A DNA stretch of 6,542 nucleotides from an uncultured Collinsella sp. (GCA_958403385.1 CATXXC010000033.1:1-6542); one strand, 5' to 3'. Counted from the first letter of the stretch, positions 1 through 6,132 are shown. The notes: a model not told the origin generated them from the sequence alone. A program made the numbers and translations.

Positions 1-52
1 GGTGATCTCCGCCTTGAGAGGGCGGCGTCCTAAACCGCTAGACGAACGGGCC
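1..52 (-). tRNA. tRNA-Glu (anticodon CUC), cut by the window edge
   Basis: This is the 5' part of a second tRNA-Glu gene, read on the minus strand. All 52 visible bases are identical to the complete copy 99 bases to the right: acceptor 5' strand, D arm, anticodon arm with loop CTCTCAA (anticodon CUC), and the start of the variable region. The T arm and the 3' end lie outside the window. It follows the first tRNA by a 23-base spacer (52 ends this gene, 75 starts the other), so both are probably cut from one transcript. The identity of the copies suggests a recent tandem duplication or ongoing gene conversion. Confidence 0.9.
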
Positions 53-74
53 ATAAGCCTCAGCAGAAAAGAAG

Positions 75-151
75 TGGTAGCCCGTACCAGATTCGAACTG
101 GTGATCTCCGCCTTGAGAGGGCGGCGTCCTAAACCGCTAGACGAACGGGCC
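75..151 (-). tRNA. tRNA-Glu (anticodon CUC), complete
   Basis: A complete tRNA cloverleaf reads on the minus strand. The 7-bp acceptor is GGCCCGT with ACGGGCT (first pair G-U). The D arm contains TAGCGGTTTAGGA. The anticodon stem is CCGCC/GGCGG with loop CTCTCAA, giving anticodon CUC for codon GAG. The T stem is ACCAG/CTGGT with loop TTCGAAT. Discriminator A and an encoded CCA (75-77) end the gene. The D-arm and anticodon-arm layout closely matches bacterial tRNA-Glu as I remember it from E. coli, but with CUC rather than the modified UUC anticodon. It is the first of a tandem pair. Confidence 0.95.
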
Positions 152-182
152 ACATGACATCTGCACTGCCGTGCTGCGAGGA

Positions 183-209
183 AATATATTACGGGACAAA
201 AAACGTCAG
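183..209 (-). promoter_or_regulatory. possible promoter for the tRNA-Glu pair
   Basis: On the minus strand CTGACG (204-209, four matches to TTGACA) is followed after a short 15-base spacer by TATATT (183-188). The expected start near 176 lies about 25 bases before the mature tRNA 5' end, in a GC-rich discriminator of the kind seen in stable-RNA promoters. The spacer is shorter than the usual 16-18, so only the -10 box is reasonably convincing. Confidence 0.35.
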
Positions 210-222
210 CGCAAGAAGAAAT

Positions 223-248
223 TCCAAATTGCCGAAAAATTGTCGGCA
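223..248 (-). terminator. weak intrinsic terminator after cca
   Basis: Read on the minus strand, stem TGCCGA (248-243) and TCGGCA (235-230) enclose a 7-base loop, followed by ATTTGGAATTT. It sits about 30 bases past the cca stop codon. The position fits a terminator, but the 6-bp stem and broken T run make it a weak one, and some readthrough into the tRNA genes is possible. Confidence 0.5.
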
Positions 249-278
249 GGTTATGGAATACGCAGGTAAACTTGGTAG

Positions 279-1673
279 CTAATTCAAGTTGAGATGAACC
301 AAAAGAGCTTCGCGCTCGTTGGGAATATCGTCTTCGATCACGGCGTCGAGGGCGGAGTTGAGAAGCTGACCCAGTTCCGGCCCGGGCTTGACTCCGGCAC
401 GGATCAGGTCGCCGCCGTTGATGGCGAGCATCTTGAGCGTATAGGGCTCCCCTGCCTTCAGCAGCTCGTGCGCCAGCGCGCGCATCTCCTCAATCGTCTC
501 AACATAATAGAAGCACGACGGGGCCTTGCCAAGTGTGTCGGCACGCTTAAGGTCCATGAGCTCGTCAATCAGGCGGGCCGTGTCGACGCCCTCACCCGAA
601 AGCGCGCGCATCATATTGAGCAGGCAGGAGCGCTCGGGGCGCAGCGGCTTGTCATGGTATTTGATGAGCAGGCACACGTCGCGCACCAAGTCGTGCGAGA
701 GGGCCAGGCGATCCATAATGACGCGCGCTTTCTTGGCGCCGAGCTCGGGATGACCGTAGAAGTGTCCGCTGCCGGCGTGATCGACCGTAAAGCACTCGGG
801 CTTGGAGACATCGTGCAAAAACGCCGCCCACATAAGGCTCGACGATGGCGCGACGCCGTCGCACAGCGCCAGCTCCCCTGCCACCGTCAGCACACGGGCA
901 ATATGCTCGTAGACGTTAAACGCATGATAGACACTTCGCTGATCAAACCCGCGACCCGCTGACAACTCGGGCACAGCGGCGCAGATGAGCTCAGGGTAGC
1001 GGAGCATCGCGTCTCCCCCATGACCGGTCGAAAGAATACCCTCGAGCTCAATACCCACACGCTCGCGCGCCACGGCATCGAGCAGTGGCGCACACTCGGC
1101 AAGCGCGCGCTTAGTCTCGGGCTCAATCATAAAGTCCAGGCGGCAGGCAAAGCGCACCGCACGCAGCATGCGCAGGGCGTCCTCGTTAAAGCGACGCTTG
1201 GGATCGCCGACAGCGCGAATCAGCTTGCGCTCCAAGTCACCCTGGCCGTCGTAGCGGTCGACAAGCCCGCGCTCGGGATGCCAGGCCATGGCGTTGACGG
1301 TAAAGTCGCGGCGCGCCAGATCGTCCTCGAGCGAGGCGGCACGCTCCACACTCTGGGGATGGCGACCATCGGTGTAAAAGCCATCCAGGCGGTACGTGGT
1401 GACCTCGATACGCTCGCCATCGGAAATAGCCGTGATTCCACCAAATTTAATGCCCGACTCCACGACCGCGATGCCGGCGGCCTCGAGCGCCGCTTTGGAC
1501 TCCTGCCACAGGCCGCTGCAGCACATATCAACATCGTGGCTGGGGCACCCCATCAGGGCGTCGCGTACCCAACCGCCTACGTACCAAGTCTCAAGACCAG
1601 CCGCCTCAAGAGCGCGCAGGACGCGCAGGGACGCATCGGACGGTTGCGTACCGTTGAGCGAAACATTGCACAT
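279..1673 (-). CDS. cca: CCA tRNA nucleotidyltransferase (HD-domain type)
   Basis: This 464-residue cytoplasmic enzyme adds or repairs the 3' CCA of tRNAs from CTP and ATP without a nucleic acid template. The class II nucleotidyltransferase head is clear: GGWVRD at 33-38, then DVD at 47-49 as the metal-binding carboxylates. RRDFTVNAMA follows at 121-130, and the EDxxR nucleotide-selecting motif is E164, D165, R168. The next segment is RMLRAVRF. An HD domain follows (H250, HD at 287-288, H308), then a C-terminal GGDLI...KPGPELG segment (420-435) typical of bacterial CCA enzymes of this length. The ATG at 1671-1673 is supported by a textbook Shine-Dalgarno AGGAGGT (1681-1687) seven bases upstream. 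It stands between a strong terminator upstream and tRNA-Glu genes downstream. No confident promoter was found in 1688-1766. The neighbouring tRNAs encode CCA, so repair may be its main task here (inference). A pure poly(A) polymerase is less likely given the EDxxR motif and the tail. Confidence 0.93.
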   Translation of the reverse strand: MCNVSLNGTQPSDASLRVLRALEAAGLETWYVGGWVRDALMGCPSHDVDMCCSGLWQESKAALEAAGIAVVESGIKFGGITAISDGERIEVTTYRLDGFYTDGRHPQSVERAASLEDDLARRDFTVNAMAWHPERGLVDRYDGQGDLERKLIRAVGDPKRRFNEDALRMLRAVRFACRLDFMIEPETKRALAECAPLLDAVARERVGIELEGILSTGHGGDAMLRYPELICAAVPELSAGRGFDQRSVYHAFNVYEHIARVLTVAGELALCDGVAPSSSLMWAAFLHDVSKPECFTVDHAGSGHFYGHPELGAKKARVIMDRLALSHDLVRDVCLLIKYHDKPLRPERSCLLNMMRALSGEGVDTARLIDELMDLKRADTLGKAPSCFYYVETIEEMRALAHELLKAGEPYTLKMLAINGGDLIRAGVKPGPELGQLLNSALDAVIEDDIPNEREALLVHLNLN

Positions 1674-1766
1674 GCCTATGACCTCCTGCGACTATCAAAT
1701 TGGCTATCGATTGCGTCTGCAAGAAGTCTAGCAAGAAACAGCCTCCACTGCACACGCAAGTCCGAT

Positions 1767-1804
1767 AAACAAAAACGCATCCGTCCTGGCCTAAGACGGA
1801 TGCG
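1767..1804 (-). terminator. strong intrinsic terminator after the second kinase gene
   Basis: On the minus strand a perfect 10-bp stem, CGCATCCGTC with GACGGATGCG, encloses a 9-base loop and is followed directly by TTTTTGTTT. It starts about 33 bases past the stop codon of the 1838-2770 gene. No comparable T run follows on the plus strand, so it acts in one direction. It separates the kinase transcript from cca. Confidence 0.9.
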
Positions 1805-1837
1805 AAATAATCAAACTATTCAGACAAGGTGCCGGAA

Positions 1838-2770
1838 CTAGCAGACCTGGCGAACCTCGATGTGCTTCTTATATTCGTCCACCTTGGCAAAATCACCCAG
1901 ACCGGGGCACTCGACCACGTTGGCGCCAGTGGCCATCGAAAGGCGCAGGGCGTCCTCGACGCGCTCGGGGGCGTCGTGCCACACGGACAGGAAGGCAGCG
2001 AGCGAGGAATCGCCGGCGCACACCGTCGACAGCAGCTTGACGTCGAAGGTGCGGTTGGCAAACCAGATGTGCTCGCCGTTAGAGAAGTACGCACCAGCGC
2101 CGCCAAGAGTCAGCAGCACATTCTTGGCGCCCTTGGCGTGCAGCTCGGCCATCGCGCCCTTGACGGACTCGTCGTCGCCACCGCTCACCTTAATGCCAAA
2201 GATATCGAGCAGCTCGTCGTCGTTGGGCTTAATCAGCAGCGGCTCCATGGCAATGAGGTCTGCCAGCTGATGGCTCGAGATATCGAGGACGAACTCGGCC
2301 CCCTTGGCCTTGACGCGGCGCAGGACCTCGGCCAAGAAGCCCTCGGAAGTGTTGGGAGGCAGCGAGCCGCTGATGACCAGGCAGGTCATGTCATCAAGCG
2401 AATCGATGAGCTCAAACATCTCCTGCTCGTTGGCCTCGTTGATGGCGGCACCGGCGTTGACCATGTTGTACTCGGTGTCGGGTCCGGCATTGAGGAACAC
2501 ATTGACGCGCGTGATGCCGTCGGTCCAAACGGGCTTGACGGGCACGCCCAGGGCCTCGGCGCCCTTAACGATAAACTCGCCCGAGAAGCCGGCGAAAAAG
2601 CCCAGGATCGTGGTGTCGACACCGTAGTGATCGAGGGTGAACGAGACGTTGAGACCCTTGCCGTTGGGCGTGTAGACGGCGTTACGGGTACGCGTGACGG
2701 TGTTGGCAGCAAGGCCGTCGCAGGAGATGTTGTAGTCAATGGCGGGATTTGCAGTGAGCGTGTAAATCAT
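1838..2770 (-). CDS. fruK: PfkB-family sugar-phosphate kinase, 1-phosphofructokinase-like (paralog 1)
   Basis: This is a 310-residue cytoplasmic ribokinase/PfkB-fold enzyme, probably using ATP to turn fructose-1-phosphate into fructose-1,6-bisphosphate. The N-terminal substrate region is LTANPAID (5-12), NGKGLNVS (36-43, with N41), and the GFFAGFSGEFI segment (57-67). TRVN at 87-90 supplies the phosphate-binding arginine R88. SGSLPP is at 134-139, LIKPN at 179-183, and the PfkB C-terminal signature is at 248-261 with catalytic base D254. The usual GAGD reads CAGD. A GTG 15 bases further upstream (2783-2785) is in frame, but I chose the ATG at 2768-2770. AAAGGA (2777-2782) sits six bases before it, and it gives the same 310-residue length as the paralog next door. 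The gene has its own likely promoter and a strong terminator, so it is probably monocistronic. Tagatose-6-phosphate kinase (LacC) or 6-phosphofructokinase-2 activity cannot be excluded; no EII permease is present to point to the sugar. Confidence 0.87.
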   Translation of the reverse strand: MIYTLTANPAIDYNISCDGLAANTVTRTRNAVYTPNGKGLNVSFTLDHYGVDTTILGFFAGFSGEFIVKGAEALGVPVKPVWTDGITRVNVFLNAGPDTEYNMVNAGAAINEANEQEMFELIDSLDDMTCLVISGSLPPNTSEGFLAEVLRRVKAKGAEFVLDISSHQLADLIAMEPLLIKPNDDELLDIFGIKVSGGDDESVKGAMAELHAKGAKNVLLTLGGAGAYFSNGEHIWFANRTFDVKLLSTVCAGDSSLAAFLSVWHDAPERVEDALRLSMATGANVVECPGLGDFAKVDEYKKHIEVRQVC

Positions 2771-2778
2771 GAATGTTC

Positions 2779-2810
2779 CTTTCACGAAGTAACGTGTTGG
2801 TGAAAGTATA
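2779..2810 (-). promoter_or_regulatory. promoter -10 box and inverted-repeat operator candidate for kinase paralog 1
   Basis: TATACT on the minus strand (2805-2810) matches five of six bases of the -10 consensus and lies about 28 bases, measured from the expected start, before the ATG. No good -35 box is visible at 16-18 bases. A perfect 7-bp inverted repeat, CTTTCAC (2800-2806) and GTGAAAG (2779-2785) with 14 bases between, overlaps the edge of the -10 box, the start point and part of the Shine-Dalgarno. The first arm lies mostly upstream of the expected start, so a protein-binding operator fits better than an RNA hairpin. Confidence 0.45.
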
Positions 2811-2896
2811 TTCCACCCATCGGTAAAAGGCTAGGACAACTCGGTGAACGGTGTGGAAGCGATGAAGTACGGCAGAACATCTCTCTCCAATGACGG

Positions 2897-2931
2897 AACA
2901 AAAAAGGCGCCCCAGCCGAAACCGGGGCGCC
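2897..2931 (-). terminator. strong intrinsic terminator after kinase paralog 2
   Basis: On the minus strand an 8-bp all-GC stem, GGCGCCCC with GGGGCGCC, encloses a 10-base loop and is followed by TTTTTTGTT. It begins 28 bases past the stop codon of the 2960-3892 gene. It probably ends the ptsH-ptsI-kinase transcript and separates it from paralog 1. Confidence 0.9.
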
Positions 2932-2959
2932 GCATGCGCACGAATATGTCGCGTTTCGA

Positions 2960-3892
2960 TTACTGACGATCGAGCTTGCGGACAGCAACGCGCTTGCTGT
3001 ACTCGTCGACGTGACCGAAGTCGCCGATGCCGACGGACTCGGCAACGTTGGCGCCGGTGGCCATAGCGAGCTTCATGGCCTCCTCGACGTTGTCGCGATC
3101 CCTGTACCACTTGTGCAGGAACGCAGCGAGGGTGCAGTCGCCAGCGCAGACGGAAGAAACCAGCTTGATGTTGAACTCACGCTTGGCGTACCAGATGTCC
3201 TCGCCGTTGGAGAAGTAAGCGTCGCCGCGGCTACCACGGGTGAGCAGCACGTTCTGAACGCCAGCGTCGTGAGCCATCTTCATAGCAACGCGAACCTCGT
3301 CGTCGGTGTCGACCGGCACGCCGAAGATGGCCTTCATCTCGTGATGGTTCGGCTTGATGAGCAGCGGCTTCTTGTGAGCGAGCTCCTTGAGCTTGTCGGA
3401 GGACAGGTCCAGGACGACGTCGGCGCCACGAGCCTGAGCGTGCTCCATGACCTGAGCCAGGAAGTCGGGCGTAGCTTTGGGAGGCACGGAGCCGGAAACG
3501 ATCAGGCACTCGAGATCGCCCGCGGTGTCCAGGATGTTATAGAGCTCCTCCTGGTGCTGCGGCGTGATCGGAGCACCAGGGTTCAGGATGCCGTACTCGT
3601 GCTGGCCATCGTTGACGTAGGTGTTAATGCGCGTGATACCGTCGGTCCAGACCGGGCGGCAGAGGCAACCCAGGTTCATGACCTCCTCGACGATGAACTT
3701 GCCCGTGAAGCCGGCGAAGAAGCCGAGCGCGACGGTGTCGACGCCCATCTTCTTAAAGGCGAAGGACACGTCGAGGCCCTTGCCGTTAGCCGTGTAGCTG
3801 GCCGAACCGGTGCGGACGTTCTCGTCGGGCTCGAGCGGAGAGCTCGAAACCGTCATGTCGACAGCCGGGTTAGCGGTTAGCGTGTAGAACAT
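2960..3892 (-). CDS. fruK: PfkB-family sugar-phosphate kinase, 1-phosphofructokinase-like (paralog 2)
   Basis: This 310-residue kinase is a clear paralog of the next downstream gene: the first twelve residues differ at only two places and the motifs are in the same order. The substrate half has LTANPAVD (5-12), the GFFAGFTGKFI segment (57-67), TRIN at 87-90 (R88) and SGSVPP (133-138). LIKPN is at 178-182, and the C-terminal signature carries CAGD with catalytic base D252. Two departures stand out. The NGKGLDVS motif (36-43) has D41 where the paralog and most of the family have Asn, a position thought to touch the sugar. The nucleotide-side loop reads TRGSRGDAYF, one residue longer than in the paralog. 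It starts 74 bases after ptsI with AGGGGG eight bases before the ATG, has no clear promoter of its own, and is probably cotranscribed with ptsI. The coupling to the general PTS genes suggests a PTS-made sugar phosphate as substrate. Fructose-1-phosphate is likeliest, but D41 leaves this open. Confidence 0.85.
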   Translation of the reverse strand: MFYTLTANPAVDMTVSSSPLEPDENVRTGSASYTANGKGLDVSFAFKKMGVDTVALGFFAGFTGKFIVEEVMNLGCLCRPVWTDGITRINTYVNDGQHEYGILNPGAPITPQHQEELYNILDTAGDLECLIVSGSVPPKATPDFLAQVMEHAQARGADVVLDLSSDKLKELAHKKPLLIKPNHHEMKAIFGVPVDTDDEVRVAMKMAHDAGVQNVLLTRGSRGDAYFSNGEDIWYAKREFNIKLVSSVCAGDCTLAAFLHKWYRDRDNVEEAMKLAMATGANVAESVGIGDFGHVDEYSKRVAVRKLDRQ

Positions 3893-3919
3893 TTACAGTA
3901 CCCCCTGTATATGTGAGGG

Positions 3920-3949
3920 CCGCGTGGCCGGCCCATTCCAACCACGCGG
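3920..3949 (-). other. stem-loop between ptsI and kinase paralog 2
   Basis: CCGCGTGG and CCACGCGG pair perfectly. In the minus-strand transcript the stem extends by U-G, U-G, G-C, G-C to 12 bp around a 6-base loop. It begins 17 bases after the ptsI stop codon. No T run follows (the next bases are CCCTCACAT), so it is not a standard terminator. A 3' stabilising or processing element for ptsI mRNA, or a factor-dependent attenuator, are the likely roles (inference). Confidence 0.55.
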
Positions 3950-3966
3950 TTACCTCTGATACCAAA

Positions 3967-5670
3967 TTAGCGAGCTGCGGACTCGAGCAGTGCCTTGACC
4001 TCGGCGGCGGTGTTGCAGGCGAGCGCCTTCTCGGCGAGCTCGTCGCACTCGGCCTTGGTCCACTGGCTGATGGTCTTACGGGCGCGCAGGATCGACGGAG
4101 CACTCATCGAGAACTCCTCCAGGCCCCAGCTGATCAGCAGCGGCTCGAGCAGCGGATCGGCAGCGGCCTCGCCGCACATACCGACCATGATGCCGGCCTT
4201 CACGCCGCTCTCGATGATGTTCTTGAGCGAGCGGAGCACGGCGGGATAGTAAACCTGGTACAGGTTGGAGATGGTGTCGTTGCCACGGTCGGCGCACATG
4301 GTGTAGCCGATCAGGTCGTTGGTGCCGATGGAGAAGAAGTCGGCGACCTCGGCAAGACGGTCTGCGAGCAGCGAAGCGGCAGGCGTCTCAACCATGATGC
4401 CGACCTCGATGTTCTCGTTGAACTTGCGACCCTCTTCAGTCAGCTCGGCCTTGCACTGCTCGACAAGCTCCTTGACAGCCAAGACCTCCTCGACGCAAGT
4501 GACGAGCGGGATCATGATCTTTACGTCACCGAAGGCGCTAGCGCGCAGCAGAGCGCGGAGCTGGACCTTGTACTGGTCGGGATTGGCCAAGCAGTAACGC
4601 ACGGCGCGGAAGCCCATGAAGGGGTTGTCTTCCTTGACCATATGCAGATACGGAATCTCCTTGTCGCCACCCACATCGAGCGTGCGGATGATGACCGGAG
4701 CACCCTTGAGCGCGCTGGCGACCTTACGGTAGGCGTTGAACTGCTCCTCCTCGGAAGGAAGCTCAGCAGAGTCCATGAACAGGAACTCGGAGCGGAACAG
4801 ACCGATAGCCTCGGCGTCGTGATCGAGCGCGTTGGGCACGTCATCGGGGTTACCGATGTTGCAGGCGATGATCTTCTTGATGCCATCAGCAGTCACGGAC
4901 GGCTTGCCACGGAAGGCCTCGAGGGCTGCCTTCTCGGCAGCGAAGGCCTCGGCCTTGGCGGTGTAGGCAGCGAGCGTCTCCTCGTCGGGATCGGCCTCGA
5001 CGATACCCTTGCCGCCGTCGACGACAACGGTCATGCCGTTGCGCAGTGCGGTGCAGCTGTTGGAGACCGAAAGGACAGCCGGGATCTCGAGGGCGCGCGC
5101 AATGATCGCGGAGTGCGACGTGCGGCCACCGGTCTCGGTGACGATACCGGCAACGTGGGCCTTATCGATCGTGGCGGTCATGGACGGCGTGAGGTCGTGC
5201 ACGACAACGACAGTGTTCTCGGGCAGGACGGAGAGGTCGACGACCTCCTTGCCCAGCAGCTCGGCCAGAATACCGGTGCGGATGTCGGCGATGTCAGCCG
5301 CGCGAAGACGGAACATCTCGTCGTCCATGGACAGGAACATGTTCTCGAACATGGTCGAGGTGTCCATGAGCGCCTGCTCGGCGCAGGTACCGCCGTCAAT
5401 GGCGGCGTTGATGGCGTCGGTCATACCCGGATCCTGAGCCAGAACAATGTGTCCGCTCATGATCTCGGCCTCGGCCTCGCCCACCGTCTCCTTCATGTGG
5501 TCGGCCTGAGCCTGGGTCTTCTCGCAGAAGACCGAAAGAGCGGACTGATAGCGCTCCTTCTCTGCTGCCGAATCAGCAACCTCGTGCGGCTCAAACGTCA
5601 AGTCGGGATCGACGGCGACCATGACGGTGCCAATACCGATGCCCTCGGAAGCGTTGACTCCCTGATACAT
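3967..5670 (-). CDS. ptsI: PTS enzyme I (phosphoenolpyruvate-protein phosphotransferase)
   Basis: Enzyme I takes phosphate from PEP onto a histidine and hands it to HPr, the first step of PTS sugar uptake in the cytoplasm. The start at 5668-5670 gives 567 residues (E. coli has 575). The N-terminus MYQGVNASEGIGIG aligns with the usual enzyme I start, and AGAGGA lies six bases before the ATG. An ATG two codons upstream (5674-5676) is also possible; the frame stays open further, to 5724. The HPr-binding and phosphohistidine domain carries GGRTSHSAI with H186 as the phosphorylated residue. The PEP-binding barrel has GLFRSEFLF (R293), IRTLDVGGDK (R329), VETPAA (E428), SIGTNDL (N451, D452), R462 and GMCGEA (C499). 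All catalytic positions I can recall are present. In the signature after SIGTNDL the normal xQY is IGY, with G455 replacing Gln. The gene follows ptsH and precedes kinase paralog 2. It has no TTA, CTA or TCA codons, as expected for a highly expressed gene. Confidence 0.97.
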   Translation of the reverse strand: MYQGVNASEGIGIGTVMVAVDPDLTFEPHEVADSAAEKERYQSALSVFCEKTQAQADHMKETVGEAEAEIMSGHIVLAQDPGMTDAINAAIDGGTCAEQALMDTSTMFENMFLSMDDEMFRLRAADIADIRTGILAELLGKEVVDLSVLPENTVVVVHDLTPSMTATIDKAHVAGIVTETGGRTSHSAIIARALEIPAVLSVSNSCTALRNGMTVVVDGGKGIVEADPDEETLAAYTAKAEAFAAEKAALEAFRGKPSVTADGIKKIIACNIGNPDDVPNALDHDAEAIGLFRSEFLFMDSAELPSEEEQFNAYRKVASALKGAPVIIRTLDVGGDKEIPYLHMVKEDNPFMGFRAVRYCLANPDQYKVQLRALLRASAFGDVKIMIPLVTCVEEVLAVKELVEQCKAELTEEGRKFNENIEVGIMVETPAASLLADRLAEVADFFSIGTNDLIGYTMCADRGNDTISNLYQVYYPAVLRSLKNIIESGVKAGIMVGMCGEAAADPLLEPLLISWGLEEFSMSAPSILRARKTISQWTKAECDELAEKALACNTAAEVKALLESAAR

Positions 5671-5695
5671 TCCCATTCCTCTCTCCGTGTCATGT

Positions 5696-5724
5696 GATAA
5701 AGCGTTTTGCCATATCCATGACAA
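5696..5724 (-). promoter_or_regulatory. possible internal promoter for ptsI
   Basis: TTGTCA (5719-5724, five of six matches to the -35 consensus) is followed after exactly 17 bases by TTTATC (5696-5701, only three of six matches at -10). The start would lie about 20 bases before the ptsI ATG. The -35 box overlaps the T run of the hairpin after ptsH, so promoter and terminator are interleaved. The weak -10 box keeps confidence low. Confidence 0.33.
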
Positions 5725-5758
5725 AAGAGCGCAGCTACCTTACAACAGGTCACTGCGC
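5721..5758 (-). terminator. terminator-like hairpin between ptsH and ptsI
   Basis: On the minus strand GCGCAG pairs with CTGCGC, and inside it ACCT pairs with AGGT around a 6-base loop. A U-G pair and a G-A mismatch lie between the two helices. The tail is TCTTTTGT. The interrupted stem and short T run suggest a partial terminator rather than a tight stop. It would let part of the ptsH transcripts continue into ptsI. Confidence 0.6.
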
Positions 5759-5803
5759 CCCCAAATATGAACTTAGTTGTTCAACATGCGACCCGTTTGA
5801 GTT

Positions 5804-6067
5804 CTACTCGCCAAGACCGCTCTTGATGAGCTCGATGGCAGCAGCCAGAGCCTCGGCCTCGTCAGCGCCGTCACACTTGACCTCGACCTCGGTACCGCAG
5901 GGGATACCAGCAGCCATGAGGGCCATCGGGGACTTGCCGTTGACCTCCTTCTCGGGGGTGACGACCGTCACGTCACAGGCATACTTGCCCATGGTGGAGG
6001 CGAACAGACCAGCCGGACGCATGTGCAGACCCTGAGGATTAACGAGGGTAGCCTTCTCAGAAACCAT
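5804..6067 (-). CDS. ptsH: phosphocarrier protein HPr
   Basis: HPr is the small cytoplasmic phosphate carrier between enzyme I and the sugar-specific EIIA domains. The 87 residues match the normal family length. The active site is NPQGLHMRPAG (10-20), with His15 as the phosphorylated residue and Arg17 beside it. Residue 16 is Met where the best-studied HPr proteins have Ala. The second regulatory site reads NGKSPMALM (43-51). Ser46, the HPr-kinase target in Firmicutes, is present, but it is followed by Pro47. Whether this host has an HPr kinase cannot be seen here. The C-terminus ends in SGLGE, common in small HPr proteins. The ATG at 6065-6067 has Shine-Dalgarno AAGGAGT six bases upstream. 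It is the first gene of the cluster and ptsI follows after 133 bases. Confidence 0.96.
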   Translation of the reverse strand: MVSEKATLVNPQGLHMRPAGLFASTMGKYACDVTVVTPEKEVNGKSPMALMAAGIPCGTEVEVKCDGADEAEALAAAIELIKSGLGE

Positions 6068-6118
6068 AGTTGACTCCTTTTTTGTGTTTAACCCCTGTCA
6101 TGCATGTGGCAGGAGTCA
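6068..6118 (-). promoter_or_regulatory. ptsH leader with competing RNA folds around the ribosome binding site
   Basis: In the minus-strand transcript TGACTCCT (6118-6111) is perfectly complementary to AGGAGTCA (6078-6071), which contains the ptsH Shine-Dalgarno. This 8-bp pairing would hide the ribosome binding site. The same upstream bases can instead pair locally: ACTCCTG (6116-6110) with CAGGGGT (6097-6091), seven pairs including one U-G. This local pairing continues after a C-A mismatch with CA/UG. The two folds cannot coexist. Both are read directly from the sequence; a regulatory role is inference. No known riboswitch core was recognised. Confidence 0.4.
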
Positions 6119-6132
6119 GATTCACGACGTTG

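Noticed and set aside
1694..1722. Promoter TTGCAG-17-TTTGAT for cca
   Set aside because: The predicted start would fall on the Shine-Dalgarno itself, leaving almost no leader, and both boxes are weak.
1020..1841. 273-codon plus-strand open frame opposite the start of cca
   Set aside because: It is in antisense register with cca, shows no family resemblance, and runs through the cca ribosome binding site and the upstream terminator.
2771..2785. Upstream GTG start for kinase paralog 1
   Set aside because: It overlaps the Shine-Dalgarno of the better ATG at 2768-2770, which gives the same length and N-terminus as the paralog.
1829..3880. Long plus-strand open frames opposite the two kinase genes (1829-2803 and 3011-3880)
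   Set aside because: These have the same antisense-register cause. The minus-strand products are clear PfkB kinases with ribosome binding sites and terminators.
3913..5697. 594-codon plus-strand open frame opposite ptsI
   Set aside because: It is in exact antisense register with ptsI, which has all enzyme I motifs. The frame is open only because ptsI lacks TTA, CTA and TCA codons. No recognisable protein sequence is encoded.
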